Source: Sarcocystis neurona
Taxonomy: Eukaryota; Apicomplexa; Conoidasida; Eucoccidiorida; Sarcocystidae
NCBI GenBank assembly: GCA_000727475.1
Contig: KL647289.1
Location: 4,096,019 to 4,160,018 of the forward strand
Length of the DNA: 64,000 nt
Direction: 5' to 3'
Shown here: positions 36,601 to 42,616 of the stretch, piece after piece
Position numbering within the stretch: the stretch's first letter is position 1
Layout of the letters: the number at the start of each line of letters is the position of its first letter
Translations under genes and position numbers: made by a program
Notes under the pieces: generated by a model
Told to the model about the DNA's origin: nothing
What the model saw: only the letters and a program-made list of their open reading frames with translations
The model's database searches: none

Positions 36601-38303
36601 TTGTAACATATATATATATATATATATCCGTGTGTACAGTCACGTATCTGATGAGAGAGACTGGTGCAGGTGGGCACGTGTACATGTGTGGCCGGGGGAG
36701 GAAGAAACCGCAGATGCGACGCCCCGTTGCTGTTGCTGTGTCTTCAGACGCGACCGCTTCTTCGATACGCTCTTCTCTTTGCTGGTGGAACTCGTCGCCT
36801 CGGACGCACCGGTACGCACAGCCATATACATACGTATCCACACCTGGGTATGTATACATTCGTGTGCATACACATATGTATATGTATATATACCTTTCTC
36901 TGTGTATTACTGTGTGTGTGTGTGTATACACTATATACGTATATATACGCAGGCGCGTCCCTGTGGATACACGTGTACTTGTGTGTGTTCGTCGGTGTGT
37001 GGACACATGTATATACCTACATATATATATATATATACATAGCCGTCTGCATGTGTATACATGTAGACCTGAACGTGGGTATTCGTGTGCATGCACGTAT
37101 TTCTCTTTGTGTGTGCGTGCATGCAAGTGAGGCTCTTTGGACGTGTGTGTTCGTGTGTTTGCATCTCTCTGCGAGAGGCCGCATGTACCAACCGCAGCGG
37201 GGAGTGGGTCATTCGGATTTCCTCGTGTTGAGAGAACGCTGCGGTGCGGCGGTGACGCAGCCGCAGGCGATGCTGTCGTTGTGTCCCAGGACGTTTCTGC
37301 CCGGTTCTGGGATCTACACCTCGATGTGTATACATACGTATGTATATATGTATCTATATGTGCCTCCCTATATGTGTTACTGTGTGTGTGTACAATATGT
37401 ATGTGTATATGTATTCGTCTCTGTGGACACACGTATACATGCGTATGTTCGTCTGTGTGTGTACACACTTTTTCAATGTGTGAGCCCGCGTCTGTCCGAT
37501 CGTTTGTCTACGGTAGGACGTCACCTAATGGACATGGACACGTATTTTGTACATGCGTATCCGTACAGATGCCGTCTTATATTAGTACATAAAGACCGGT
37601 AGTGGACACGTGTGTGTACACGCGTGGATTTGCCCGTCTCTCTTGCCTCTGGCACTCCCTCCCCATGGCATAGAATCTAATGCATACATATATATATATA
37701 TCTGACGGCCGCAGTGTGCTGCGGGTTTCTCGAGAGGCGTTGCATCAGGGAAAAGTGATAGGCTGTGTGTGTTTATGTACGCGTATACAAATATACATAA
37801 GGAGAGAGAGAAAGGGAAGAGTGATATGGGGAGGCTTTCTGCATGTGCCCGGGTTGAGAGCTTTTAGAATGAAAAGGTTGCTTCGTGCACGAGAGTCGAC
37901 CCGCAGGTCCAGAGATGACGGGGAGCCGATTACGTATCCGTGCATCTCTTGTCTTTTTATTTGTGTGTGTGTGCCCGTGGCGGCGGCGTAGCGGCTGCGA
38001 GCAGCTGTGCGCGAGCTGCTAGCCACGCAGGTTGCGCGGAGAGCAGGCGCGGTCTTCAGAGAGCTACCCCTTGTTACGGCTGCTGCTGCTGCTGGCAACA
38101 ACAACAGCGCAGCAGCAGCAGCGCCGCACCTCGCCGAGGCAGAGCAGCTGCTGGAGCCTTCCCCAGCAGCACAGCCGCAGCGGCGCGCTGTTCACCAGCC
38201 GGGTGCCGCAGCTGCAGCCCGAAGCGACGAGCTGCAGCAGGACCGCACAAGTGAACAACAACAACACGCACGCGGCCACGCGCTGACATGTGCCAGTGTC
38301 TAG
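3450..38303 (+). CDS. BIG/Sec7p-family ARF guanine nucleotide exchange factor, giant 15-exon gene
   Basis: Predicted exchange factor that loads GTP onto ARF GTPases at Golgi or endosomal membranes. Exons: 3450-7850, 9244-9390, 11823-12075, 13692-18670, 19952-20026, 21311-21505, 23771-23893, 25433-28168, 28835-29563, 30781-30885, 31688-32749, 34064-34201, 34706-34791, 36748-36811, 37992-38303. These total 15,405 nt, 5,134 residues. Every junction is GT-AG and keeps frame. The conserved blocks follow the BIG1/BIG2/yeast Sec7 order: DCB (about 4788-6215), a Cys-rich knuckle (6939-7011), HUS (7500 through the start of exon 4), Sec7 (14548-15530) and HDS regions to the end. Known family members are about 1,700-2,000 residues; the extra length is Gln, Ala and Ser runs. 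The Sec7 motif [12 protein letters not shown] retains the catalytic glutamate. Uncertain points are the start codon, the exon 12 donor, and whether intron 11, which contains the assembly gap, hides an exon. The family call is firm; single junctions vary in strength. Confidence 0.88.
4239..4310 (+). repeat. 18-bp tandem repeat inside exon 1
   Basis: Four consecutive 18-bp units, consensus GCAGCGGATGCTGCGACG, encode Ala-Ala-Asp-Ala-Ala-Thr. The last unit has diverged. The length is a multiple of three, so the frame is kept. Confidence 0.9.
6939..7011 (+). other. HIT-like zinc knuckle in the DCB-HUS linker
   Basis: The translation has CVVC, then QYC, then PVCSRACK: spacing C-x2-C-x7-C-x7-C-x3-C. 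This resembles half of a zf-HIT finger such as that of DDX59, but the expected closing His is replaced (CKRLNL). It is flanked by low-complexity sequence and is the only dense Cys cluster in exon 1. Zinc binding is inferred from spacing only. Confidence 0.6.
7851..9243 (+). other. ARF-GEF intron 1
   Basis: GT-AG intron of 1,393 nt. CAG triplets persist for about 200 nt after the donor (to about 8075). TA-rich microsatellites lie at about 8905-9050. The last 180 nt before the acceptor (GCTGCTGGGCAG) are CTG-rich. A 311-codon open frame at 8053-8988 is not supported as coding, because HUS homology passes directly from exon 1 to exon 2. Confidence 0.75.
9244..9390 (+). CDS. ARF-GEF exon 2: HUS region
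   Basis: 49 codons, both junctions phase 0. It includes [18 protein letters not shown] and [12 protein letters not shown], matching the HUS block that in BIG proteins follows the LELLLSVLQ-type helix. The spacing from exon 1 to this block equals that of family members with no gap, which fixes the acceptor at 9243. Donor CAC|GTAGGT. Confidence 0.82.
9391..11822 (+). other. ARF-GEF intron 2
   Basis: GT-AG intron of 2,432 nt with phase 0 borders. It holds several (TA)n tracts (about 9960-10010, 10396-10425, 10670-10690, 10745-10785) and a long GGT/GGTC-rich repeat at 11086-11312. Open frames within it, including a Thr-rich one on the minus strand, mirror the repeats. Confidence 0.7.
11086..11312 (+). 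repeat. GGT/GTGGTCGTGG-rich repeat in intron 2
   Basis: A G- and T-rich imperfect repeat built from GGT, GGTC and GTGGTCGTGG-like units. Many GG and GGGG groups lie on the transcribed-sense strand, so G-quadruplex formation in the pre-mRNA is possible. Confidence 0.8.
11823..12075 (+). CDS. ARF-GEF exon 3: HUS motif
   Basis: 84 codons plus one base; acceptor ATTCTCAG|GAC, phase 0. It encodes [14 protein letters not shown] and then [20 protein letters not shown] and LLEALCKVA. This corresponds to the signature HUS segment (DIYVNYDCD-like, then LxxLxKIA) found just before the Sec7 domain in BIG/GBF proteins. The donor CCAC|GTAGGC leaves phase 1, which matches the exon 4 acceptor. Confidence 0.8.
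12076..13691 (+). other. ARF-GEF intron 3
   Basis: Phase 1 intron of 1,616 nt. CAG triplets follow the donor (about 12120-12205). The middle has no recognisable gene. The 3' third holds ATATACGTA-type microsatellites (about 13440-13655), followed by a pyrimidine-rich acceptor tract ending TTGTTTCTTTAG. An alternative acceptor nine bases later (TTGGCGCAG) is in the same phase. Confidence 0.72.
13692..18670 (+). CDS. ARF-GEF exon 4: end of HUS, Sec7 domain, HDS1 and start of HDS2
   Basis: Largest exon, 4,979 nt. It opens with [18 protein letters not shown], the last HUS helix. The Sec7 domain spans about 14548-15530. [12 protein letters not shown] carries the glutamic finger at codon 14840-14842; [15 protein letters not shown] and [15 protein letters not shown] form the ARF-binding groove. 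About 127 low-complexity residues (about 14926-15308) interrupt the domain between these halves. HDS1 follows at about 16615-17046 ([28 protein letters not shown]). Then come a Gln/Arg/Glu-rich possible coiled coil (17053-17330) and the highly conserved [13 protein letters not shown] and [19 protein letters not shown] near 18474-18640. Ends CTT|GTAAGA, phase 0. Confidence 0.93.
18671..19951 (+). other. ARF-GEF intron 4, TCTG-rich
   Basis: GT-AG intron of 1,281 nt. From about 18730 to 19700 it is an irregular pyrimidine-rich sequence of TCTG, TCTC and TGTG words, which accounts for the Cys/Ser/Leu-rich open frames it contains. Acceptor GTTGCTGCAG. Confidence 0.8.
19952..20026 (+). CDS. ARF-GEF exon 5 (25 codons)
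   Basis: Short phase 0 exon between TTGCTGCAG and GTAAGT. It encodes [20 protein letters not shown] and then LNLIQ. This continues FLKPFL of exon 4 in the manner of the family block FMKPF..IMRKS...IRELIVRC, with identical spacing. Confidence 0.82.
20027..21310 (+). other. ARF-GEF intron 5
   Basis: GT-AG intron of 1,284 nt, donor GTAAGT. A CAG-rich patch lies at about 20400-20460, TA/TATG microsatellites at about 21020-21130, and a CTG-rich 3' end from about 21205 to the acceptor GCTGCTGCAG. Confidence 0.75.
21311..21505 (+). CDS. ARF-GEF exon 6: HDS region
   Basis: 65 codons, phase 0 on both sides. It begins [18 protein letters not shown], the family block NVKSGWKSVFxVF, has an Ala-run insertion, and ends RMRLAFE, the start of the LLAFETVEKI helix completed in exon 7. 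Donor GAG|GTACTG. Confidence 0.85.
21506..23770 (+). other. ARF-GEF intron 6, CTG-rich 3' half
   Basis: GT-AG intron of 2,265 nt. (TA)n tracts lie at about 22480-22715. From about 22825 to the acceptor, nearly 950 nt are dominated by CTG/GCTG words on the sense strand. This gives long Leu-rich frames on one strand and Gln/Ser-rich frames on the other, none with family homology. Confidence 0.78.
23771..23893 (+). CDS. ARF-GEF exon 7
   Basis: 41 codons, phase 0. [12 protein letters not shown] completes the LAFE helix from exon 6; [16 protein letters not shown] matches the DCVxCLxxFxxS block of HDS2 in BIG proteins; DEELSLK ends at the donor AAA|GTAAGA. The preceding acceptor is GCTGGTGCAG. Confidence 0.85.
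23894..25432 (+). other. ARF-GEF intron 7
   Basis: GT-AG intron of 1,539 nt. CAG triplets dominate the first 250 nt after the donor, a (TA)n tract lies at about 24429-24451, and CTG words dominate the last 800 nt or so. No coding support. Confidence 0.78.
25433..28168 (+). CDS. ARF-GEF exon 8: HDS3-like region with long Gln, Ala and Pro runs
   Basis: 912 codons, phase 0. It begins [16 protein letters not shown], continuing the family NAIxFLxxCAxxLAEG helix. Conserved pieces recur between low-complexity stretches: [19 protein letters not shown] (near 26206), [15 protein letters not shown] with [15 protein letters not shown] (near 27164-27340), and [10 protein letters not shown] at the 3' end. 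Inserts include polyGln, Ala/Thr runs and a polyPro tract at about 28041-28095. Donor CTA|GTAAGT. Open frame continues to 28495 but leaves homology at the donor. Confidence 0.85.
28169..28834 (+). other. ARF-GEF intron 8
   Basis: GT-AG intron of 666 nt with a strong GTAAGT donor. (TA)n and TCTC tracts lie at about 28655-28755; acceptor CGTTACTGCAG. Nothing else seen. Confidence 0.75.
28835..29563 (+). CDS. ARF-GEF exon 9
   Basis: 243 codons, phase 0. It begins [12 protein letters not shown], matching the LFKNTTPxELL turn of the family. After Ala- and Gln-rich insertions it ends [21 protein letters not shown], the counterpart of the conserved helix (V)KCxxQLxLIQTI. Donor AAG|GTTCGT is weak, but its position is set by homology. 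Confidence 0.8.
29564..30780 (+). other. ARF-GEF intron 9
   Basis: Intron of 1,217 nt. It contains ATATTCATATT and (TA)n tracts (about 29930-30010, 30130-30150, 30605-30625) and a GTAT/TATG microsatellite at about 30360-30560. No coding support. Confidence 0.7.
30781..30885 (+). CDS. ARF-GEF exon 10 (35 codons)
   Basis: Acceptor TGTGCGTAG, donor CAG|GTAATA, both phase 0. It encodes [19 protein letters not shown] followed by ANYFNHQ. This matches the family segment LTSQQLxxLLDCLLESHxFAxxFN, one of the most recognisable C-terminal HDS blocks. Confidence 0.8.
30886..31687 (+). other. ARF-GEF intron 10
   Basis: GT-AG intron of 802 nt, almost entirely CTG/GTTGCGG-rich on the sense strand, including the minisatellite at 31083-31440. 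Acceptor GCGCTGCAG. Confidence 0.78.
31083..31440 (+). repeat. CTG-containing minisatellite in intron 10
   Basis: Imperfect tandem units of roughly 30-36 bp, consensus around GTTGCGGTGCATTCGACTG followed by CTGCTGCTGCTTCT, about ten copies. Variation is mainly in the number of CTG triplets. Both strands give long periodic open frames ([14 protein letters not shown]; [14 protein letters not shown] on the minus strand), which explains spurious ORFs here. Confidence 0.85.
31688..32749 (+). CDS. ARF-GEF exon 11
   Basis: 354 codons, phase 0. It starts [20 protein letters not shown] and GLLKQMRDA, matching the ALWKAGFKGKxxPNLLKQE block that follows FNxxNEQR in BIG proteins. A long Ala/Ser/Gln insertion follows, then [20 protein letters not shown] near the 3' end. 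Donor CAG|GTAAAG. Confidence 0.8.
32750..34063 (+). other. ARF-GEF intron 11 containing the assembly gap
   Basis: Inferred intron with (TA)n tracts at 32876-32904 and 33592-33622 on either side of 651 unknown bases. A small exon could hide in the gap, although exons 11 and 12 are already phase-compatible (0/0). Confidence 0.55.
32935..33585. other. Assembly gap (651 N)
   Basis: Run of N flanked by two similar sequences, each CCAACATATATAT...TATAG followed by a purine-rich GAGA/GAAGAG stretch. The open frames spanning it are artefacts. Confidence 0.99.
34064..34201 (+). CDS. ARF-GEF exon 12 (donor uncertain)
   Basis: Acceptor GGGACGCAG|CTG, phase 0. Encodes [20 protein letters not shown] and [11 protein letters not shown], resembling the CEExLxEYxxxx...W segment near the C-terminus of BIG proteins. 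The donor is either GCA|GTCTCC (34202) or TCC|GTGGCA (34208); both are phase 0 and neither is strong. A (TA)n tract starts at 34213, so the exon must end before it. Confidence 0.6.
34202..34705 (+). other. ARF-GEF intron 12
   Basis: About 504 nt with a (TA)n tract at its start, a CTG/GCTG-rich remainder, a 12-base G run near 34554-34567, and a good pyrimidine-rich acceptor GCGCCTGCAG. It contains a possible skipped or alternative exon at 34425-34508 that ends in TAG. Confidence 0.55.
34706..34791 (+). CDS. ARF-GEF exon 13
   Basis: 86 nt, entered in phase 0, left in phase 2 at the donor TTT|GTACGT. Encodes [20 protein letters not shown] and LMRMPSYL, comparable to the SLWRTVLLPSLxxMLxMP block near the end of animal BIG1/2. 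The phase 2 end is completed exactly by the single leading base of exon 14. Confidence 0.65.
34792..36747 (+). other. ARF-GEF intron 13
   Basis: About 1,956 nt, largely microsatellite: TACGTATA/(CACA) words at about 34900-35220, TCTG and TATA words at about 36060-36640. The acceptor is GCTGTGTCTTCAG. No coding support; open frames are Tyr/Ile/Val/Cys-rich repeat translations. Confidence 0.65.
36748..36811 (+). CDS. ARF-GEF exon 14
   Basis: 64 nt. The first base completes a Leu codon with exon 13 and the rest encodes [20 protein letters not shown]. This corresponds to the FxxHxxxFYPLLxxLIxSDxPE helix at the C-terminal end of BIG/Sec7 proteins. Donor CCG|GTACGC, phase 0. Confidence 0.72.
36812..37991 (+). 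other. ARF-GEF intron 14
   Basis: About 1,180 nt with TA/TATG/TGTG microsatellites. Open sequence at about 37199-37320 after an ACCGCAG could be read as an exon but lacks family homology and is not needed for the frame. Acceptor GGCGGCGTAG. Confidence 0.6.
37992..38303 (+). CDS. ARF-GEF exon 15: C-terminus
   Basis: 103 codons plus TAG at 38301. Begins [20 protein letters not shown], matching the ELRxxLRRxFxRIGxVF helix with which BIG proteins usually end, then a low-complexity Ala/Gln tail ending HALTCASV. Phase 0 acceptor. Confidence 0.72.
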   Translation, partial: RLRAAVRELLATQVARRAGAVFRELPLVTAAAAAGNNNSAAAAAPHLAEAEQLLEPSPAAQPQRRAVHQPGAAAAARSDELQQDRTSEQQQHARGHALTCASV

Positions 38304-39054
38304 CAGCTGCCACACAGATGCTTATGGTGTTGAGAGACACCGTAAGCCTCTTAGCATTTACTGAAAAAGCGACTGGCCGGGTTTTCCTGTGTGTAGCCCT
38401 TTGTGTCTGCCCGCTCACCTGTCCACCGCCCAGTAGAATTACAGATAAATGTCACCCCACGCCGCACCTCTGTGTGTGCGTGTATATGTACAAGCTTTTC
38501 GGCCCAGCTGCAATGTATATACGCGAAGTGTGGCGAGAGCCGCGGACTTCCACTGCCAAAGTAACGACGCTGCTTTGCTTCACGTGCGACGTGGACAACT
38601 CGCCGTGGATGGGTGGCTGAGAGTGCGACCCCGGTGAAGTCTCCTGCCCTCCCGTGTAACCCGTGCCGCCGCTAGAGACGGGAGGGCAGCCGCACGCCGT
38701 GTCAGCTACGAACCCTGCGTAGGAGAGTTTGTTTGCTGCCTCGAGTGCACGTTCGTCATGCGCGGGACGTGGCGGTGCTGGCACGTGGGGCCTAAGAGAA
38801 CGCTAGCCAGAAGGGAGGAGAGGTAGAAGGCGAGAAAGAGCGGAACAGAGACGAAGATAAGGCAGGACAGAGGGGAAGACAGAGAACGAGAAACAGCAGG
38901 AAAGGAAGAGGAAGAGACCGGAAGAGAAAGGCTGAATGAGAGAAAGAAGGGGAAAAAATGATGGTGCTGCAAGTGTCTGCAGCAGCGATAAGAGTGCCGC
39001 GTGGCTGAGGTGCCGGGAAGGAAGGCTTCTGCGTTTTTTAAGCACCAGGTGCAG

Positions 39055-39185
39055 CAGAGGGCAGACGTGGGTGCGCTCTGGGAGGGGATTGCTCTTGCCC
39101 ATTCGACGTGCGTGCAGGAGCTCCACCGCACAGAGTCGATTAGACAGAACGGACGTAGTGTGTTGCTGCTGAATACCAGCGAGAG
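39055..39185 (+). CDS. Candidate exon, unknown protein
   Basis: Open stretch between GGTGCAG and GAGAG|GTAGGC. Reads QRADVGALWEGIALAHSTC and then VQELHRTESIRQNGRSVLL, not low-complexity and unlike repeat translations. No family recognised. It would end in phase 2. Confidence 0.35.
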
Positions 39186-39669
39186 GTAGGCGAATTCCCG
39201 CTGCGACGCTGGTTACTGGAGATAGACGGCAGCTACTTCCTAACGGCACTTCACGCATCTCCGCTGCTCACGCGGTAGAGTGTGTGAGGACGTGTAGCGG
39301 TTTTGTGTTTCCTGCATGCCCCTCTGCCGCGTCTGTATTGTCATCTCGAAGGCGGTCAGATGTAGTGGCGGCTAGAGGGCGGCGGACCTAGGCTTCGTGT
39401 GCTGCACGTGCGCGTGTCGGCAAGGAAGGACAGCGGGGTCTGCGTCGGAGTGGATTTGAAGGGGTACTGTTGTGTTGTCACAATCACTGTACTCGTGGTG
39501 GTGGTTTATACGTGCACGCGTTCCTTCTGACTATGACAGGGACGCTACTTCCAGGCAGACGGACGCCACAGAGCTTCTTCTCATGCATCCGGCAACCCTC
39601 GTATAGAAGTAGCCGTAGCGGTGGTTGGATGGGGGAGAAAAAGGCGTGCTGCTTTCCTTTTGCGTACGT

Positions 39670-39750
39670 GGGAATGCCGAGGGGGTGGGAATGCTCAGGG
39701 GGTGGGAATGCCCAGGGGGTGGGAATGCCCAGGGGGTGGGAATGCCTGTG
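39670..39750 (+). repeat. 17-bp G-rich tandem repeat
   Basis: Units of GGGAATGCCCAGGGGGT, about four and a half copies with single-base variants, each containing G5 and G3 runs. Outside any supported exon. G-quadruplex potential. Confidence 0.9.
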
Positions 39751-40154
39751 TGGCCCAGCTTTGCGGAGAGGTGTTCGGGTTGTGAACGGAGCAGCGGCGG
39801 CGGCGAGCGGTACTGTTCTTCTGCTTCGTGCAGCAACAGGAGCAACACGTGCGTCCTGGTCTCCCGTCAGTGCCAGCAGCCTATCCGGGCCGCTGCTTTT
39901 GGTCCTCCGGATATGTTCATAGTGCTGTTCTGCTACTGGCCCCGGCAGCACCAGTGGCCCAGGAATTCTCCTCTGCTGCTACATGCAGCGTCGCCACAAG
40001 ACTGTCCTTCGGCATCCAGCACCAACAGCGGATCCACTCTGCTTTCGCCCCAGCAATGCCCGTCGGCAGGATTAGATGCTAGACGGCCCGACTTGGAAAC
40101 GTAACGTACTAAACACGCGTGAAAGCGCGTACAATAGAAGACACGCACGTGCAG

Positions 40155-40284
40155 ACACTAACCGTGCTTCATTTGCTTGCTGCGTGGGCAACAGCTGCTG
40201 CAGCTACGTCCGCTGCTAGGCCTTTTACATGCTTTGAACTTCTTGGTGCTGCTGCCAGTCTCAATCCGTCTCCGTTCTCATCAG
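40155..40284 (+). CDS. Candidate exon, unknown protein
   Basis: Acceptor ACGTGCAG, donor CATCAG|GTGAGA (strong). Reads [36 protein letters not shown]. Helical, Ala-rich, no family recognised. Ends phase 1. Confidence 0.3.
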
Positions 40285-42366
40285 GTGAGACACTGGTGCT
40301 GCCGCTGCGCCTGATGTGGACAAGGTGAAAATCAGCACCTCCAGCCAAGGGGTCAGCAGTGAGACGAGCTTCGCCACACGCGGGGCGCCGGCAGTTACAT
40401 CGAGGACACGGGATCATCTTCACGCTGGCGACAGCGTGCCCACTGGAGACGCACACACACGCATGATGTTGTGCCTAGCCTCACCATTTATATATGAACA
40501 TATATGTGTCCAATCGTACAGCAGCAATAGAGTATATATTACTCGTCTGCTCAAGTGCGCCACGAGTCAAACACCCGTGTGTATGAAATGCAGGTGGCTC
40601 GTCCTGTAAAATATGAGTACCCACACGTATGGAAATCAAGCAGCGCTTGCCGTAGAATAGACGAGTCCGGTCGCGACTCCTGATACACTTTACCCAGAAG
40701 TGACACCGACTGTTGTTTAGCTACACATTCTCACGTGAGACACCTGAATACCGTTTCCTCACTATTTTCTATTTGGAGAGGCAGTCAGCGCCTTCGCACC
40801 CCACACGCACACAATGCAGACAGGTCGTCAGAGGCTATACCCTGGAGTGGTAAACAGGTTTTTGAGCGACAGGGGAAGCTTTCGCGTAGACCGTCCGAGA
40901 ACCTCTTCGCTTGCGCCATGCAACCGCCGCGGCTTAGTCACTGAACTGTGCTGTTGTGTGCGTGCATCGTACCTGCGCCTGTGTTACTTTCTCCTCCACA
41001 CCCAGAACTGTGACGCCACAAGTCGGGTGCGCCAAGCTTCCCCTATTAGCTCAATCACGACCAGTTCTGCTGCTGTGCTCACTGCTGCTTCTCTCTGGCC
41101 GCTGTTGCTGCTGGTGCTGCAGAAGTGCCGCTCTTCGTGGAGTGGGAGAGTCTTTGACTGACCCGCTGGCGCGCACCGCGACACACTCTTTTACGCCAGC
41201 TTACTGTTTCACTAGCGTGAGCAGCGGCGGCTGGCAACTGGCGCCAGCAGTACGGCAGTAGCAATGGCAGCAGGATCACACATGACGCCGCACGATCGCA
41301 GAACCAGCAGCAGTGACACACAGAAGCAGCGCCACGTGGCAGGCAGGCAGGCAGCATGTCGCCGACAAGTGGTAATGCAGAATGGAATGCAAAGAATGGC
41401 TTCAATGTAGCGTCAGCTACATAGTATCCTCCTGGGATCCAAGGAAAGTGCTGCGCCACAGTTGTAAGGGCTCTCGGACCTTCTGCTGTTGACTTGATGT
41501 GTTTTACAGGACACTGTGTCTCCGTTTACTGCGCCCCCGCGTTAAGCACCCTCAGCGGCTTTTTGCTCCAGCAGCACTAACCGAAGCAGTTTTATCTGCA
41601 AGAGCAGAGCATGCAAATCAGTGTGAACACGGCTATCTTATCATGCACGAGTGTTCCAAAATCTCTCTCTCTATTCCAAACGTTTCCTGTTGTATGTGCA
41701 CGCTTTCCACCCACGCCCGCGCTGGCCGGCCCCCATCGCAGATACTGCTGCGGTGAGCACCCCTGCGGACAGCGCTGCTGATGACTCCTCTTCTACTAGG
41801 GCTGCTGCTGATGTTGCCGTTACTACTAAGGCTGCTACTGAGGTATACCCGCAAGTGCTGTTGTGGTTGATACTGTTGTTCATCTTCTAGTGAGGAGTGC
41901 GCTCGGCGGTGCTGCAAGGAGCGGCACATCTAACGAGGCTGACGCAGAGGCAGTCCGCTGCCAGAGGAGCAACACGCGTAGAATACTGAGGGCCCTCCGT
42001 GTTCGCTTTCACTCCTACCCCCTCTCTCTCTACACACATCTACTTACATCCTTTAAATGGATAAGGGATTACATATTATCTGGGAGGGGACACGCCGGTG
42101 GTACGGCAGCTGAGGCTGCACGGCCTACAACACTGCTCGTATAGCCGGAAGCATTGGTACACAGATTTCTCTGTCCAGAAACAGAGGTAGGCAGAGAGCT
42201 AGTTCGAAAGCGTACACACAGAAGGACGCCTTCTCAGTAGTGGCCATACAATGATAGGCTTCCGGTGCTGCGTGTGTTGCACGCCCAAGGTTGAGGAGTC
42301 AGACAACTTCGAGTTTTGGCTTCCACGTACTCCTCTTGATCTTGCGAATTACTATTGTCATTACAG

Positions 42367-42616
42367 GATGTCAACCGCACGGACGCGGTACGCGGGAACC
42401 ACCGACATTGCTTTAGCGTCCTTCTGCGCCTTTTTATGCATATATGTGCGCCTGCGCAAGACCTACGAAATTTATACGAAGAGATGCGCAAACGCATGAC
42501 CACTGCCTACGCGCCTGCTCTACACGCTAGACACAACCGTGTCCGCAAACGCAACCCACAAGCCAGCAGAAAAAGAAGGAACTCGGCACAAAGAACTCTG
42601 TGTTATACACACAAGT
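42367..42616 (+). CDS. Candidate exon, unknown protein
   Basis: Preceded by a convincing acceptor (ACTATTGTCATTACAG). Reads DVNRTDAVRGNHRHCFSVLL, RLFMHICAPAQDLRNLYEEM and then a basic tail. Varied composition makes a repeat artefact unlikely. The 3' end is not fixed; a GTGTAC near 42615 is one option. No family recognised. Confidence 0.35.

Noticed and set aside
37199..37330. Possible extra ARF-GEF exon after ACCGCAG
   Set aside because: No family block is missing between exons 14 and 15, and the reading turns into TATG repeats with no clear donor.
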